From Caenorhabditis remanei (Eukaryota; Nematoda; Chromadorea; Rhabditida; Rhabditidae): a DNA stretch of 64,000 bases. The position numbers and the translations under genes were made by a program. Below the pieces are notes generated by a model. The model worked only from the letters and a program-made list of their open reading frames with translations, was not told where the DNA came from and searched no databases. The number at the start of each line of letters is the position of its first letter. The first letter of the stretch is position 1. Shown here piece by piece: positions 30,380 to 41,839 of the stretch. The stretch lies in NCBI RefSeq assembly GCF_010183535.1, contig NC_071332.1:2852001-2916000 (forward strand), in the 5' to 3' direction.

Positions 30380-33300
30380 CTACTCCTCCGTTTGACACCG
30401 TCTGCCCACAAATCCATTCCGGCAGATACATTTCGTCTCGCCTCTTCCAGTCTTCAGACACGATCCGCCATTCAGACAGAATCCCTCACACGCGTCGACA
30501 CAATGGAATCCATTACCAACGAATCCCGGTTTACACTTGCATGAGTACATCTTCTTATGATTCTCATCCGGTAGATCAATACACGCGGCGAGCCAATGAC
30601 AGTTGTGAGTGGAGGCCTTACATTGGTTAGTCCACTCGCACATCTTCGCACTATTCGCTCCTTGTTGGTAGGTCGTCGTGGATACCGGACACGTCTTACA
30701 GATCCGTCCGTCGTATTCATCCATATACGTTCCAAAGTCACATGGCTCACATTTGAAAGTGCTATGGTCAAGGATGGTCCCGGGGAAACAGATTTTGATG
30801 TGACAGGCTGCCAAAGATTTTGAGGCTTTTGACAGGGTGGTCCTGCCAGTTGGACACATCATACATACCATGTCATCAGCCGATTTAAAAGATCCAATAG
30901 GGCACGGCTCACAGGTAGAGCCATCCGAGGAACGTTGCATACCAGCGCGGCATTTGTCTAAAAAAGTTTTTAGAAAAATATAGGCCAACTTTGAGAGCTT
31001 GTTGCAAAGCCAGATTAATTCCGGATCATTAAGATTTCTAGATGAGCGTGTAGCTCAAAGCAAGACCTATATTTTTGCAGTTGAAAGTTTTTTGATAGGA
31101 GTTCTAGCTTTTGAGATACAAGCGTTGAAAGATAGGCAAGCGAGGGAGGGGCGAGGGAAGAGACGCAGAGAAAGCAGACGCGCGCGCTTCTCTGCGTCTC
31201 CTCTTCGCTTGCCCAACTTTCAACGCTTGTATCTCGAAGCCTAGAACTCCTATCAAAAAACTTTCAACTACAAAAATGTAGAGCTAGATTTGATCTACCC
31301 AGGTAATGTAATTTTGAGATTGTGTGACAACTTTGAACTGAGTTATGACAGGTAAAAGTTCGCCTAATTAAAAAAAAACGTTTCAATCATTTCCAATAAC
31401 AAAAATTTCAATCAAAATCTCACCCAAACAATGCGCGATACTAGTAGAATTCTGGAAGATTGGAACCGTTCCTTCCGGGCACAAAATGCATCTATCCTGC
31501 CCGCTACTTGGCTGATATCCTCGGAGACCACAAGTCTCGCACATTTTCGAAGCAGTGTCATAGAAGTAGCCAGGTGGGCAGACATCTGGAAACTACCAAC
31601 TTGTGAATCTGAAAGTGCGCTCTACTGCACACTTACGTATACACTGTTCCTTCTTCTGCGTGCCTGTTCCTACTGTAGTCGTGCTCTCCGGACAAGCTTT
31701 GCAACTAGTTCTCCCGTGCTCATCCTGGTATTCTCCACGTGGACAAGCGATGCACTTCTCGTCGAGTTCATCGTAAATGGTGCCAGGGGTACAGAGACCT
31801 GGAATCTCCAAAGGTCCAAAAACCGCGATTTAGGATGTTATACGTGATAAGAAATGTGTCACCATGATTGTTAAAAAATGCAAAAATGATTTGGTACGGG
31901 TGGGTGTCGAACCCGGGATGCGAGATTGCTGGTCGGCAGTGTTACCGGTTGCGCCACCAGGGGTGAAGTCGAAAGAGGCCGTCCAAGTTCTTTATCACAA
32001 CCCTGCGCTCCCGCTGGCGATTCGACCTTCATGGCGCAACCGGTAACACTGGCGACCAGTAATCTCGCATCCATGGTTCGACTCCCATCGCTCGCCATTC
32101 TTTTTTGTTTTCTTTTTAAAGTTTCCCCATATTATAGTGCTGCCCCTCCAATGAGTTTCCAAAGTGTATATTTTTATTATTTCATTTATATACATGCAAA
32201 GAGTTTTGTGTTGGTGGTGCCGATGAATGAGACAACAATAAGTTATGTTTCAGATTTATTAGAGTGCTTGAAGATTAGCCAGAGGTATGGGTGTGTCCAC
32301 TGAGTCAAGAAGTGGAGAATCACGAAGACGTCTATCCTTACGGCATTTATCCGTATCTACTAGAGTGGCTCCGCGGTAGCAGAAGAAGGCTTCGTCGAAT
32401 GCGAGTTTTGGTTCCGGTTTTCCGAGGCTCTGAAGATTGCAAAATTTTGAAAAATAGTGAAATTTTATGAAAAATAAGGATACTTTAAAGCAATACAACT
32501 CTGTGAGATCAAGTCACAGCGTTTTTAAATTAATTGTGTTGTGTAGATCAAAATTAGCTCTGCATTTTTGTAGTTCAAAATTTTTTGATAGCTCTTAACG
32601 CTTCTGAGATACGCGTTGTCAAAGACAGGCATAAGGGTGCGCAAGGGGGAGGGAGGGGGAGAGACGCAGAGAAGCGAGACGCCCTCCTCGTTTTGCACGC
32701 TCTCTCGGCCTCTCCTCCTCCTTCACTCAAGATGCCTTAGGAAATCCGCTGTATCTCGAGAACGTGAAGAACTATGAAAAAACTTTCAACTACAAAAATA
32801 AAGTTCTAGATTTGATCTACATGTTCATATAAAATTCACCACGCTGAAACTCTATTGAACTAAGTTAAAAGCTTTCAAAGATGATCAATTTTAGTTCTGA
32901 AAATTTGCTAACCTTTAAAGCATTGGTGTACTGGAATATTCCTCCTTTTAGCCCAATATGAGCGACTGCATAAACTGTAGAGGTAGCTCCAACTTTGGCG
33001 TTTTTCACGGGATCTCTGAACGCCGAGAGTTAGAAATTTTCAAATTAGAAAACTAACCTCTCCGCAATCAGAGTCACATTTATTCTATAATGTTTATCTC
33101 CAACAATTTCTCCTGTCACTTGAGCCTTTCCACAATCAGCGTTTGAGGTGGAGGAGCTGAAATTATATAGAAATTTTAGGATTCCAGAAAAATCTGAATT
33201 CTAGAAGTTTACCCATCTGACGGAGATCCACCACAAATTAGCCAATGCTTGTTGATAAATTTGAGGGAGGCAAGAACACTGTTTCTCATGATAGCGTTCC

Positions 33301-34129
33301 ATCTGGAAATATGAATTTAGAGAAAAAATTTTTTGACTCAACTTTGACGCTTTGTAACTCCGTCATTTTTCATCCGATTGTTTTGAATATACATTTTTCT
33401 GATAGATCTAAGATAGAGCTACATTTTTGTAGTTAAGAGTTTTTCGATAGCTATTCACGTTTTTGAGATATCCGCCTTTAAAGTTGTGGAACGAGAGAGT
33501 GTGCAAAAAGAGGAGGGCGTCTCCCTTATCTGCGTCCAAGGCTGTCAAAAAGGCCGTGGGGCGATTTTATATCTCAGTTCCCAGCCATGGAAAATTTTCG
33601 CTTCTTCAGGCGGCCTTGTAGAGGACCAAAAGATTAGTCGATATGCAAAAATTCAGCCCATTTGGTTAATCCGCGGCCGCGACGGCCCTGAAAGCCGAGG
33701 GCCGCGGCCGGCCGCGGCCGGCCGTGCGACAGCCTTGTCTGCGTCTCTCCCCCTCTCTTCCTCGCGCGCCATGATCATGCCTATTTTTGACGGCGTGTAT
33801 CTCAAAGGTCTGCAGAGCTATCAAAAAACTTTTAACTACAAAAATGTAGCCCTAGTTTTGATCTACACAACCGTATAAGAAATTGCAAACTTGGACTTTA
33901 AGGAGCAGAGTTACAAAGCATCAAACTTTAAGATTTTTTCCCTAAAAACCAGATTTTTAGTTCAAGAAACTCACTTGTGAATCTTCTGAAGATCGGAAAT
34001 CGATGCATTTCTATAATCGACTTGTAGTCTGACAACTCTGACAGCAGGTACCGTAACCTCGTTGCTCTCCCCAACAACAACCACAACTACAGTAAGACAA
34101 GAAGCAATTAATAAGAGATTTGGTAACAT
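30380..34129 (-). CDS. Secreted cysteine-rich protein with ephrin-receptor-like and EGF repeats
   Basis: Eight exons: 33975-34129, 33213-33302, 33058-33156, 32913-33015, 32342-32429, 31637-31798, 31424-31585, 30380-30957; 478 residues. It has a signal peptide (MLPNLLLIASCLTVVVVVVG). A novel N-terminal domain of about 150 residues, with few cysteines, follows (SLGKPEPKLAFDEAFF at its end). Four GCC2/GCC3 ephrin-receptor-like modules come next (for example CTPGTIYDELDEKCIACPRG, CPPGYFYDTASKMCETC, CRAGMQRSSDGSTCEPCPIG, CFPGTILDHSTFKCEPCDFG). Two EGF-like domains end the protein (CKCKPGFVGNGFHCVD; CLNGGSCLKTGRGETKCICR). No membrane helix is seen, so it is probably extracellular matrix or secreted. 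If the GTAAGG donor at the end of exon 5 is not used, reading continues to a stop at 32259 and gives a short protein without the repeats. Three introns carry FB-A copies. Confidence 0.78.
31050..31305. repeat. FB-A copy, intron 7 of cysteine-rich gene
   Basis: The loop here is unusually symmetrical: GAGGGGCGAGGGAAGAGACG is followed by AGACGCGCGCGCTTCTCTGC. The right arm ends TTTGATCTACCCAGG. Confidence 0.75.
31890..32097. repeat. tRNA-like inverted pair, intron 5 of cysteine-rich gene
   Basis: On the minus strand, 31960-31895 reads TGGCGCAACCGGTAACACTG ... CCGGGTTCGACACCC. On the plus strand, 32031-32095 reads TGGCGCAACCGGTAACACTG ... ATGGTTCGACTCCC. The two are inverted copies about 70 bp apart and can form a long hairpin. 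D-arm and T-arm boxes (TGGCGCAACCGGTAAC, GGTTCGA) are preserved, as in a Pol III promoter. Confidence 0.6.
32540..32825. repeat. FB-A copy, intron 4 of cysteine-rich gene
   Basis: Complete foldback; the loop (GGGAGGGGGAGAGACGCAGA) is G-rich. Confidence 0.75.
33400..33875. repeat. FB-A copy interrupted by hAT-like element, intron 1 of cysteine-rich gene
   Basis: Left arm 33400-33528 and right arm 33738-33875 are separated by the element at 33537-33737. Confidence 0.75.
33537..33737. mobile_element. hAT-like non-autonomous element nested in FB-A
   Basis: A 201-bp element with inverted ends CAAGGCTGTC and GACAGCCTTG, flanked by the exact 8-bp duplication TCTGCGTC (33529-33536 and 33738-33745). 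The interior has a GC-rich stretch (GGCCGCGGCCGGCCGCGG). The target is the TCTGCGTCTC loop of FB-A. Confidence 0.8.
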
Positions 34130-35531
34130 TGTTGCTGAAAGTAATAATTACTATAAGAAGGGGAAAAAGAGGAAAATGAATGAAGATTTCTTATTCTCAA
34201 ATGAAAATGCGCAGCTTCTTCTCCCCCCGCATCTGCCGCTTTTGGTTAAACCAGTGGAACGGGCGGAGACAGAGAAACATAGGCTCCGCCCACTTTTCGG
34301 CGTGTTGCAAAAATAGTGCATTGTTTTGTGGAGGTCGCCGACAATTAACTATCCGGGATGTATGTTTTTTTTGACAGAGAGAGATGGTTTGGGGGGATTA
34401 TTATCATTCTGAAGATATGGATGGTGAAAGTGTTATCATTGTAATCATGAAGAATGATAAGAAAATTATAAGAAAATAGAAAGGATTTAGGACAAAGAGG
34501 GCAAAAAAAGTGAGCGGAGATATCGAATTTTTTGCTGAAAAAAACTTGAAATCGGTTAACTTTGACGGCGCGTACTGGCTTCGCTTTGAGTCCAGACTGG
34601 TCAAAATTACATTTGTTCTGTAGATCAAATCTGGAACTTCATTTTTGTAGTTGGAAACTTTTTGATAGCTATTCACGCTTTTGAGATACGAGAGGTGAAA
34701 GTTTGGGTAGAGCAGGCGAGAGAGCAAAGGAGAGTGGGAGGGCGCAGAGAAGCGAGACACCCTCCTCTTTTCGCGTGATCTTGTGTCTTTGAACTGGAAT
34801 CCTGCTGAAAATCTGAAACCTTCTGGAACAAATATAAAAGCTAGATATATGCTAAGTTAAAATACCCATATCAAAACCCAAAACAAACGGTTTCAAAACA
34901 TTTTTTCTCGAAAAATTGCCTATCTTTGACACCCTTTAACTACGCCCCCAAGTGTCCAGGTGGTACAAATTTACATTGATTTTGTAGATCAAATCCACAT
35001 CTTCATTTTTGTAGTTGACAACTTTTTTCAAGCTCAACACGCTTTCGAGATATAAGAGCTCAAAGTCAGCGGCGATTTCTGACGAGATAGTAGTGACGAG
35101 GAGAGGGCGCAGAGAAGCGAGACACCCTCCTCATTTCGCGTGCTCTCTCGCTCTCCAACTTGAAAGCCTCATATCTCAAGAGCCTTAATAGCTATCGAAA
35201 AACTTCCAACTGCAAAAATGTAGCCCTATTTTTGATCTACACAACCCATATAAATTTGGCATACCTCACTATCATGAATTTCGACCAAACTTCGGTTCAA
35301 ACTACACATTTTTGTCTCTTGTTTCTTTGGTGAATCAACCTTCAAAAAATTGAGATGACGTCATTCATTTCTCCCTCGTGGTAACTTTCCAATTTCTTCG
35401 TCAAATGTCTCCAATTAAGATGACTCATGTCAGGGTCATCTTGTTTTGTTTTGTACAACTTTATTTCTATTTGTACTGATTAACTTGTTAGCAATTATCT
35501 CTTAATTATCAATCAATTAAGTCGTCATCGT
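34130..35531. repeat. Intergenic stretch with FB-A pieces
   Basis: A left arm with loop at 34615-34780 lacks its right partner. A complete copy spans 34980-35260 (TGTAGATCAAATCCACATC to TTTTGATCTACACAACCC). From 35300 to 35531 lies the sta-2 3' side. No gene is seen. Confidence 0.65.
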
Positions 35532-38500
35532 CTACGTGGCCGCTCCCTGATTATCAAAGTAGATTTCGTCTGGAGCGAGGTTGCGTGGCAGGCGGACGCG
35601 TGGCTTATTCCTTCCGCCGAGAGCAACCTGGAATTATTAAAAATTGAATAATTTTTGGTCATTAACCTAATATTTTCTATACAAAATTATCCATTTCAAT
35701 TTCATAATTTCCCTTTCATAAAGATTCTAATCTACATTGCGACACGTCTTCTTATTCATTAAAGTGTAAACAGTCGCCAGCACCTCTAGATCAATGTCCG
35801 GATAAATGAGATCGACGTCGGAGAACTTGTGATTCGTCAACAGTTCCGATTGGAGGGATCGCGCGTTGAGGTCCGCGTGCTCGTACCAGTGGTGACGGAT
35901 TTCTGGAAAAAAAAACATGTAGAGAAGATTGTTAAGGATGGTGAAGACGCGCAGCGTGAGCTCACTGCGTCAATAAAACTGCTCGCAGCGTGTTAACTCG
36001 CAGCAGCGTCATACGCAACTAATTCGTAGCGTCACCAAAGCGAGCTCGCAGCGTCATAACAGCGTATTCGCAGCGTGAAGGTATTAAACTCGCAGCAGCG
36101 TCAAGGCGAGCTCGCAGCAGCGTCAAGGCGAGCTCGCAGCGACGTCATAGCGAGCTCGCAGCGTCATCATCATCATGTGCTCACAACGTTTGATCATCGT
36201 ACTCGCAGCGTCGTAACAGCGTATTCGCGGCGTGAAGATATTAAACTCGCAGCGGCGTCGTAGCGTGCTCGCAGCGTCATAACAGCGTATTCGCAGCGTA
36301 CACAGATTTTTCTCGCAGCAGCGTCAAGGCGAGCTCGCAGCGACGTCATAGCGAGCTCGCAGCGTCATCATCATCATGTGCTCACAACGTTTGATCATCG
36401 TACTCACAGCGTCGTAACAGCGTATTCGCGGCGTTAAGATATAAAACTCGCAGCGGCGTCGTAGCGTGCTCGCAGCGTCATAACAGCGTATTCGCAGCGT
36501 GAAGATATTAAACTCGCAGCAGCGTCAAGGCGAGCTCGCTGCGTATTAGGCTACAAACTCGCAGCGGCATGACAACGAGCTCGCAGCAGCGTCACCTGCC
36601 CAAGATAGCAGCGTCATGTTGCAAATGCGCTCTATCGAACATCGCCATTTTTTTTGAGTTTCGGTAGAGCGCACTTGCTCCTGGACCTTTTTTTTCTGGG
36701 ATTTACATAGTAAAAACGATTAAAATGCTATTTTTTGAGAGAAAATCAAAATGTTCGAAATTTTCTCTCAAAAATTAATTGGAGCGCTTTTGCCTTACTA
36801 TTAACATAAGCTTTATTTTTGGAAAAAGTATATTTCTCGCGAAAATTCAAAAAATCAAAAAAATCGAAAATTTTGAAATTGTTTTTTAAAAATTCAACTA
36901 CGCTCTATTGACAAACTTTGTACATGTTGAGTTTTATTGCCTTCTAAAAATTCGATTTCTCAGAGGGCTAGAGAACACCCTCCTCTTTCTACACACTCTC
37001 TCGCCTCGATTTTTCGCTCTTCAAAGTTTGACCCTGATTTTCACGGGGTAAAAATTATTTTCTCAAAACAAGTTTATATGCATCTGATAGCAAATTTCAA
37101 GGGCTATCTTTTGGTATAAAAACCAAAAATTTTGGTTGAGTCTCCGCGGTGAAACGCGGCTTGAAAGAGAAGACATTGTTTTTCAACCGATTTTCCTCAA
37201 AAACCTGGCCTAACTGTTCCTCTTCCACCACAAACATACCGCCATTTCGATTCTTCACAGAAATCTTAATTTTGGCATATTCGATATCGGAGAATCTGAC
37301 AAGAAGTACACTCCGTGGTATACATCTCAATATATTCTCCGCGTCCTCTTTACTGCAGAATCCGTAGACCAATCTGCAATTTTTCGTCGTCTTCTTCTTG
37401 TCTACCACTATATAATTTTCATGTCAAATACGTACCCATCATACCACATACTGTACAGGTACTTATTCGTAATTTCCGCAAGTTTGAAGAACCAGTCGTA
37501 GTAGGGGACTAACTTCCAGTCACCATCAGATGAGGCACTTTTCTTGTGCTGAAACTCCTCGGCGACCGGAAGCTGAAAATTGAGGGGTTTAGACATTTTT
37601 GGGGGACGGAGGGACCGGTTTTTTTCTGTTTGGTCGGAATGTAGGTTTAGAGGACATAATGGTTTTGTTTACTCCTTGAAAACGAAAAAATCCAAGGTTT
37701 TCGAGGAAAAAAAGCGGGGGATGGTCGAACTTTAGGAGTGAAATTCTAGATAGCATAAAACTTTCGAATTTATATTTTTCTTGTAGCTAAGAAATAGTTC
37801 TAGTATTTGAAATTAACAAAATTTTAATTGCAATGATAGCTTTTGAAATATGCCCCTTTAAAAATGGAAAAGTTTACGACAAAGTGTAAAAATTGGTCAG
37901 CTTTGACGGCTTGTCCTAAATCCCCAATTTGATAATTTTTGCCAAAATCACATTTTTCTTGTAGACCAAAACTAGCTCTACATTTTTGTAGTTTATAACT
38001 TTTTTATAGCCTCGCACGCCTTCGAGATACACAGCTTTGAAAACATTGTTTCAGAATTTGCATTGTAAAAAATTACCAGCTTTGACAGCTTCCCTTCAAA
38101 CCCCAATTTGTTTGTATTTTAACAAAATTATATTTTTCTTGTAGATCAAAAATAGCTCTACATTTTTGTAGTTGACAGTTTTTCGATAGCTTTTCACGCT
38201 TTCAAGATATAGCGCTTCAAAGCTGGGGAGCAAGAGAGTGTGCAAAAAGAGGAGGGCGTCTTGCTTCTCTGCGTCTCTCCACCTCCCTCCTTCTCGCGCG
38301 CGTCTACAAGCCTAACTTTGACGATGTGCATCTCGAGAGCGTGAACAGCTATCAAAAAGTGTTTAACGACAAAAATGTAGAGCTTGTTTTGGTAAATATA
38401 TTTGTAATTGACAACATTTTTATAGCTCTTCACGCTTTCGAGAAAAATCGCTTCAAACTTGAGGAGCACCGCCCATCTTTAAAGGTCGCATATCTCAAAA

Positions 38501-41500
38501 GCGTGAAAAGCTATCAAAAAGTTGTCAACTACAAAAATGAAGTCCTATTTATGATCTACACACTCATATAAAAAATTTCCATTTCAGACAACTCTTCTTC
38601 TAGTTATGCCCCTTGATCTACCTTCATAAAGTTATCCAATGGCAAGAATCCCTGCTGATTGGGTTTCATCCTCATCACCAAATGTTGTTTCGTCTGCATA
38701 TTGAACTTTCTCGGTTGGACCACCGACGGACCGTCCGTATTCTTTTGCGGTGTCTCAATGATCGCCTGAAATTTCATTTCAAGAGCGTCCGCCATTTCAG
38801 CACAAGAGACATGAGTCGGGATGTCGGAGAGCGGGTGGCGGACCTAAAATAGTCATGGTGTTTGCAGAATTTTCTAGAAAACTTACCAAATCCGCAAAAG
38901 ACCTCTCCAAAAACAATTTCGCCTCAACATCAGCCTTTGGTCCAACCAATACAGCGAATGGGAGGGATACCTAGAATTCAAAAATGAAAAACATGTTATA
39001 TGCAAGTGCGCTCTACCGTACCTTCTTCCCAACCAACTCTATTCCACAGTTAGTTTGTAACTGGATATTGTAGCAGAGACAGTATCTCTTGGTGGCCACG
39101 GAGTCACGACGGAGTTGAACTTTTTTCGCGACTTTCTGGAATTTTGGGGAATATTGAGAAAACAAAACAATCGGGGATTTGATCTACCATATCGTCGAAC
39201 TTTGCCTTGATTCCTCTGGTATCTTTCTTTTGGAAAGTGGTGGTAGATGGCTCGATGCAGAACTCTTCGGATTCGAAGCTGGAATTGGAAATATTGGTCA
39301 ACTTTGAAGACATCTAACTTTGTCCATTTTAGCCATATCGTTTGAAATTTATATTCGTTGTGTAGATCAAAACTAGCTCTATATTTTTGCAGTTGACAGT
39401 TTTTTGATAGCTTTACACACTTTTGAGATATGCGCTGTCAAAGATAGGCGTCAGAATCAGTAAGAGATAGAAGGAGGGGGAGACGCAGAGAAGCGCGACA
39501 CTCTCCTCGTTTTGCACGCTCTCTCGCTCCCAACTTTAAAGGTGCATATCTAAGAAGCGTGAATAGCTATCAAAAAACTTTCAACTGCAAAAATGTAGAG
39601 CTAGGTTTGATCTAAATTTTCACATAAAAATCTCAACAGTCGCACCAAATCTGGAGTCATGTCGGGCATTTAAAGTTAAACGGTTTCAATCAAAATTACA
39701 TTTTTAGATCGGGTTTATATCCAGATGCATTGCAACTTTGGAAAATTATAATTGAATAATAAATAAACTTTAGGAATGTTCAAAAAGAAGCACTAAATTT
39801 TCGTTAAACAGACAAACTTTGGCCTATCATAACTCTGTTCAAAGTTGTTTTATATTTTCAAAATTGCTTTTTCTGTGTAGATCAAATCTAGCTCTACATT
39901 TTTGCTGTTGAAAATTTTTTGATAGCTTTTCACACTTTTGAGATACGGGCTGTCAAAGATGGGCGTCAGAATCTGAAAGAGATAGAAAGAGGTGGAGACG
40001 CAGAGAAGCGCGACACTCTCCTCGTTTTGCACGCTCTCTCGCTCTCCAACTTTAAAGGCGCGTATCTCGAAAGCGTGAAGAGATATCAAAAAACTTTCAA
40101 CTGCAAAAATGTAGAGCTAGTTTTGATCTACACAGTCATTTTAATTTTGACCTTTTTGACCAGCAAAGAAAGTCATAGAAACTGTTCAAAGTGGAGCAAT
40201 TTTTTGCGGTGAAAACATAGTTTTCCCAAAAACTCACATATCCAAATAAGCGTTATTCAACAGCTGTTTCGCTGTCTCGTCAGTAATCAAATAACAATTA
40301 ACATTCGAGTTCTCGTTATTCGTATCAATTCCAAAAGCACTTCCACCGAGTATTCTGATCTCCGTATTGAACCAGAATCTGCTTCTTCTATGATTCTCTG
40401 CCTCTCCACACTTAACGATGACCGATGGTGGTTGACGGCTAACAATAATCGAGTAGTACAAGAAATAATGAGTCAAGTTGCGAACTTTCGAGTGGACTTC
40501 CTCGAAACCAACATTCGGATAGTACTGCTTCAGATAGTCCAATCCGGAGAGAGTTTGTTGGAGCAACTCGCCAAAATACTCGAATTGTAAATTGATTAAA
40601 TCCAACTCTTTATAATGCAACTGTTGTGTGTGGAGAGTTGCAATACTTAACTTCTGTTGCTTCATCGCCCAAACCAACAGGACGTCACTCATCAAGTGTT
40701 GCTTCTCGTCCTCGAAGTTCAAAATCGTGTTCTCACAGATTTGAAGGGTTCGCTGGATGAAGGAGAGCTGCTCCGGTTGCGGCACTTTTCCGGAGAGCAA
40801 CGAGTCCGCGCACTCTTTGAAAGTCTGAAATGTATCGCTGGTTTTTGTAGCTTTTTATTGGAATCTCACGCTGCACACCAAGCTCAAAATAATGTTAGCT
40901 GTGTAGATCAAAACCAGAGCTATATTTTTGTAGTTGACAATTTTTTGATAGCTATTCACCCTGCTGAGATATAGCCAGTTTTGTAACACTTCCTAGATCG
41001 AAGATGGGGAGCGAGAGAGTGTGCAAAAAGAGGAGGGCGCCTCGCTTCTCTGCGTCTCTCCATTTCCCTCCCTCTCGCGCGCATCTACTAACCTAACTGT
41101 AAAGGCGCATATCTCGAAAACGTGAATAGCTATCAAAAAGTTGTCAACTGCAAAAATGTAGCCCTAGGTTTTATCTATTCGAAAAATATTAATGTGTTGT
41201 TGTGGGTTCTAGATGAATAAAGTTATAAGCTGTCAAAGTTGACAGATTTTTCTAAAAGTTGGTATTTTTCTCAATGAGAGAGTTTTGACCCGAAAAATAC
41301 TTTTTTCGCTAATATAATATCCTGAACAGAATAATAAATCACTGGGTCTTACAATAGAAGAAATACAAGGATAGAGAGAAAGAGACGCAGAGAAGCCAGA
41401 CATCTCTGCTCCCTCCACCCTCTCCAGCTCTCACTAGCCTAACTTTAACGGCGCATATCTCGAAAACGTGAACAGTTATCAAAAAGTGGCCAACTACAAA

Positions 41501-41839
41501 AATAAAGCTCTAGGTTTGATCTACACAACCAATATAAAATTTATAGGTACGGCATAACGGGGGATACCGTGACAGGCTCTCTAACTATGGCATTTTTGAC
41601 TAAACCTTGCTTTAAAAACTTGAAACTTTAACCCTCTGTATCTCGTCAGTCCGCAAACATTGAAAAACAATTATTGATATATTCTGAATGTGCGAAATTT
41701 CAGCTATCTAATGGTATACCTGATAAGCCTCTGCACTCAAATTATGCTTCGACACAAATGCTCCATCAACGACGGGCTCCGCCGGTGAGAACGCGCTAGA
41801 GGACTCCACATCCATCTGGTCGGAAATTATAGACGACAT
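35532..41839 (-). CDS. sta-2: STAT-family transcription factor
   Basis: Ten exons: 41720-41839, 40238-40824, 39188-39278, 39022-39135, 38887-38970, 38622-38843, 37436-37572, 37240-37373, 35736-35902, 35532-35627; 583 residues, phases consistent. An alpha-helical/coiled-coil region (about 45-200) precedes the DNA-binding beta region (about 205-400, including RFWFNTEIRILGGSAFG and VSLPFAVLVGPKAD). The SH2 domain (about 455-545) has the phosphotyrosine-binding arginine in VLLVRFSD (R478) and the STAT-like SRSL element (HADLNARSLQSELL ... YPDIDLE). The protein stops 30 residues later; Y575 in DEIYFDNQ is a possible activating tyrosine. There is no STAT N-terminal oligomerisation domain and no long activation tail. 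In C. elegans STA-2 drives epidermal antimicrobial peptide genes after infection or wounding. Introns are packed with FB-A copies and one minisatellite. Confidence 0.85.
35990..36600. repeat. Minisatellite with 201-bp higher-order unit, sta-2 intron 8
   Basis: Subunits of about 15-20 bp built on CTCGCAGCGTCATAACAG and variants are organised in a 201-bp period: the word CGTCAAGGCGAGCTCGCAGC starts at 36121 and 36322, and a truncated third unit starts at 36523. Each unit contains CATCATCATCATGTGCTCAC once. It lies between the exons that split the SH2 domain. Confidence 0.85.
37960..38565. repeat. FB-A array, sta-2 intron 6
   Basis: A solo left arm (37960-38035) is followed by a full copy (38140-38400) and an adjoining short inverted pair (38400-38565) that lacks the purine-rich loop. 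Confidence 0.7.
39358..40135. repeat. FB-A / spacer / FB-A composite, sta-2 intron 2
   Basis: Two complete copies (39358-39620 and 39870-40135) enclose a unique-looking 250-bp spacer (GGAGTCATGTCGGGC ... AACTTTGGCC). The same arrangement with the same spacer recurs at 43635-44425. Confidence 0.75.
40900..41535. repeat. FB-A copies, sta-2 intron 1
   Basis: A complete copy (40900-41185) is followed by a copy with a damaged left arm (41340-41535). The second is part of the inverted duplication described at 42320-42830. Confidence 0.7.

Noticed and set aside
36075..36263. A 62-codon open frame inside the CAGCGTC minisatellite
   Set aside because: It is a product of the repeat period (201 is divisible by three) and lies within an intron.
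37097..37240. Read-through of sta-2 exon 8 to a stop at 37097
   Set aside because: The GTATGT donor at 37239 joins in phase to an exon encoding the rest of the STAT SH2 domain (NARSLQ ... YPDIDLE), which the read-through form would lack.
39850..40089. Many 60-110 codon frames with the words ESVQNEEG, LLCVS, YLKSVKSYQK and VVNYKNVAL
   Set aside because: The same words appear wherever an FB-A element lies, on either strand, and come from translating its arms and loop. They are shadows of the repeat and not a peptide family.
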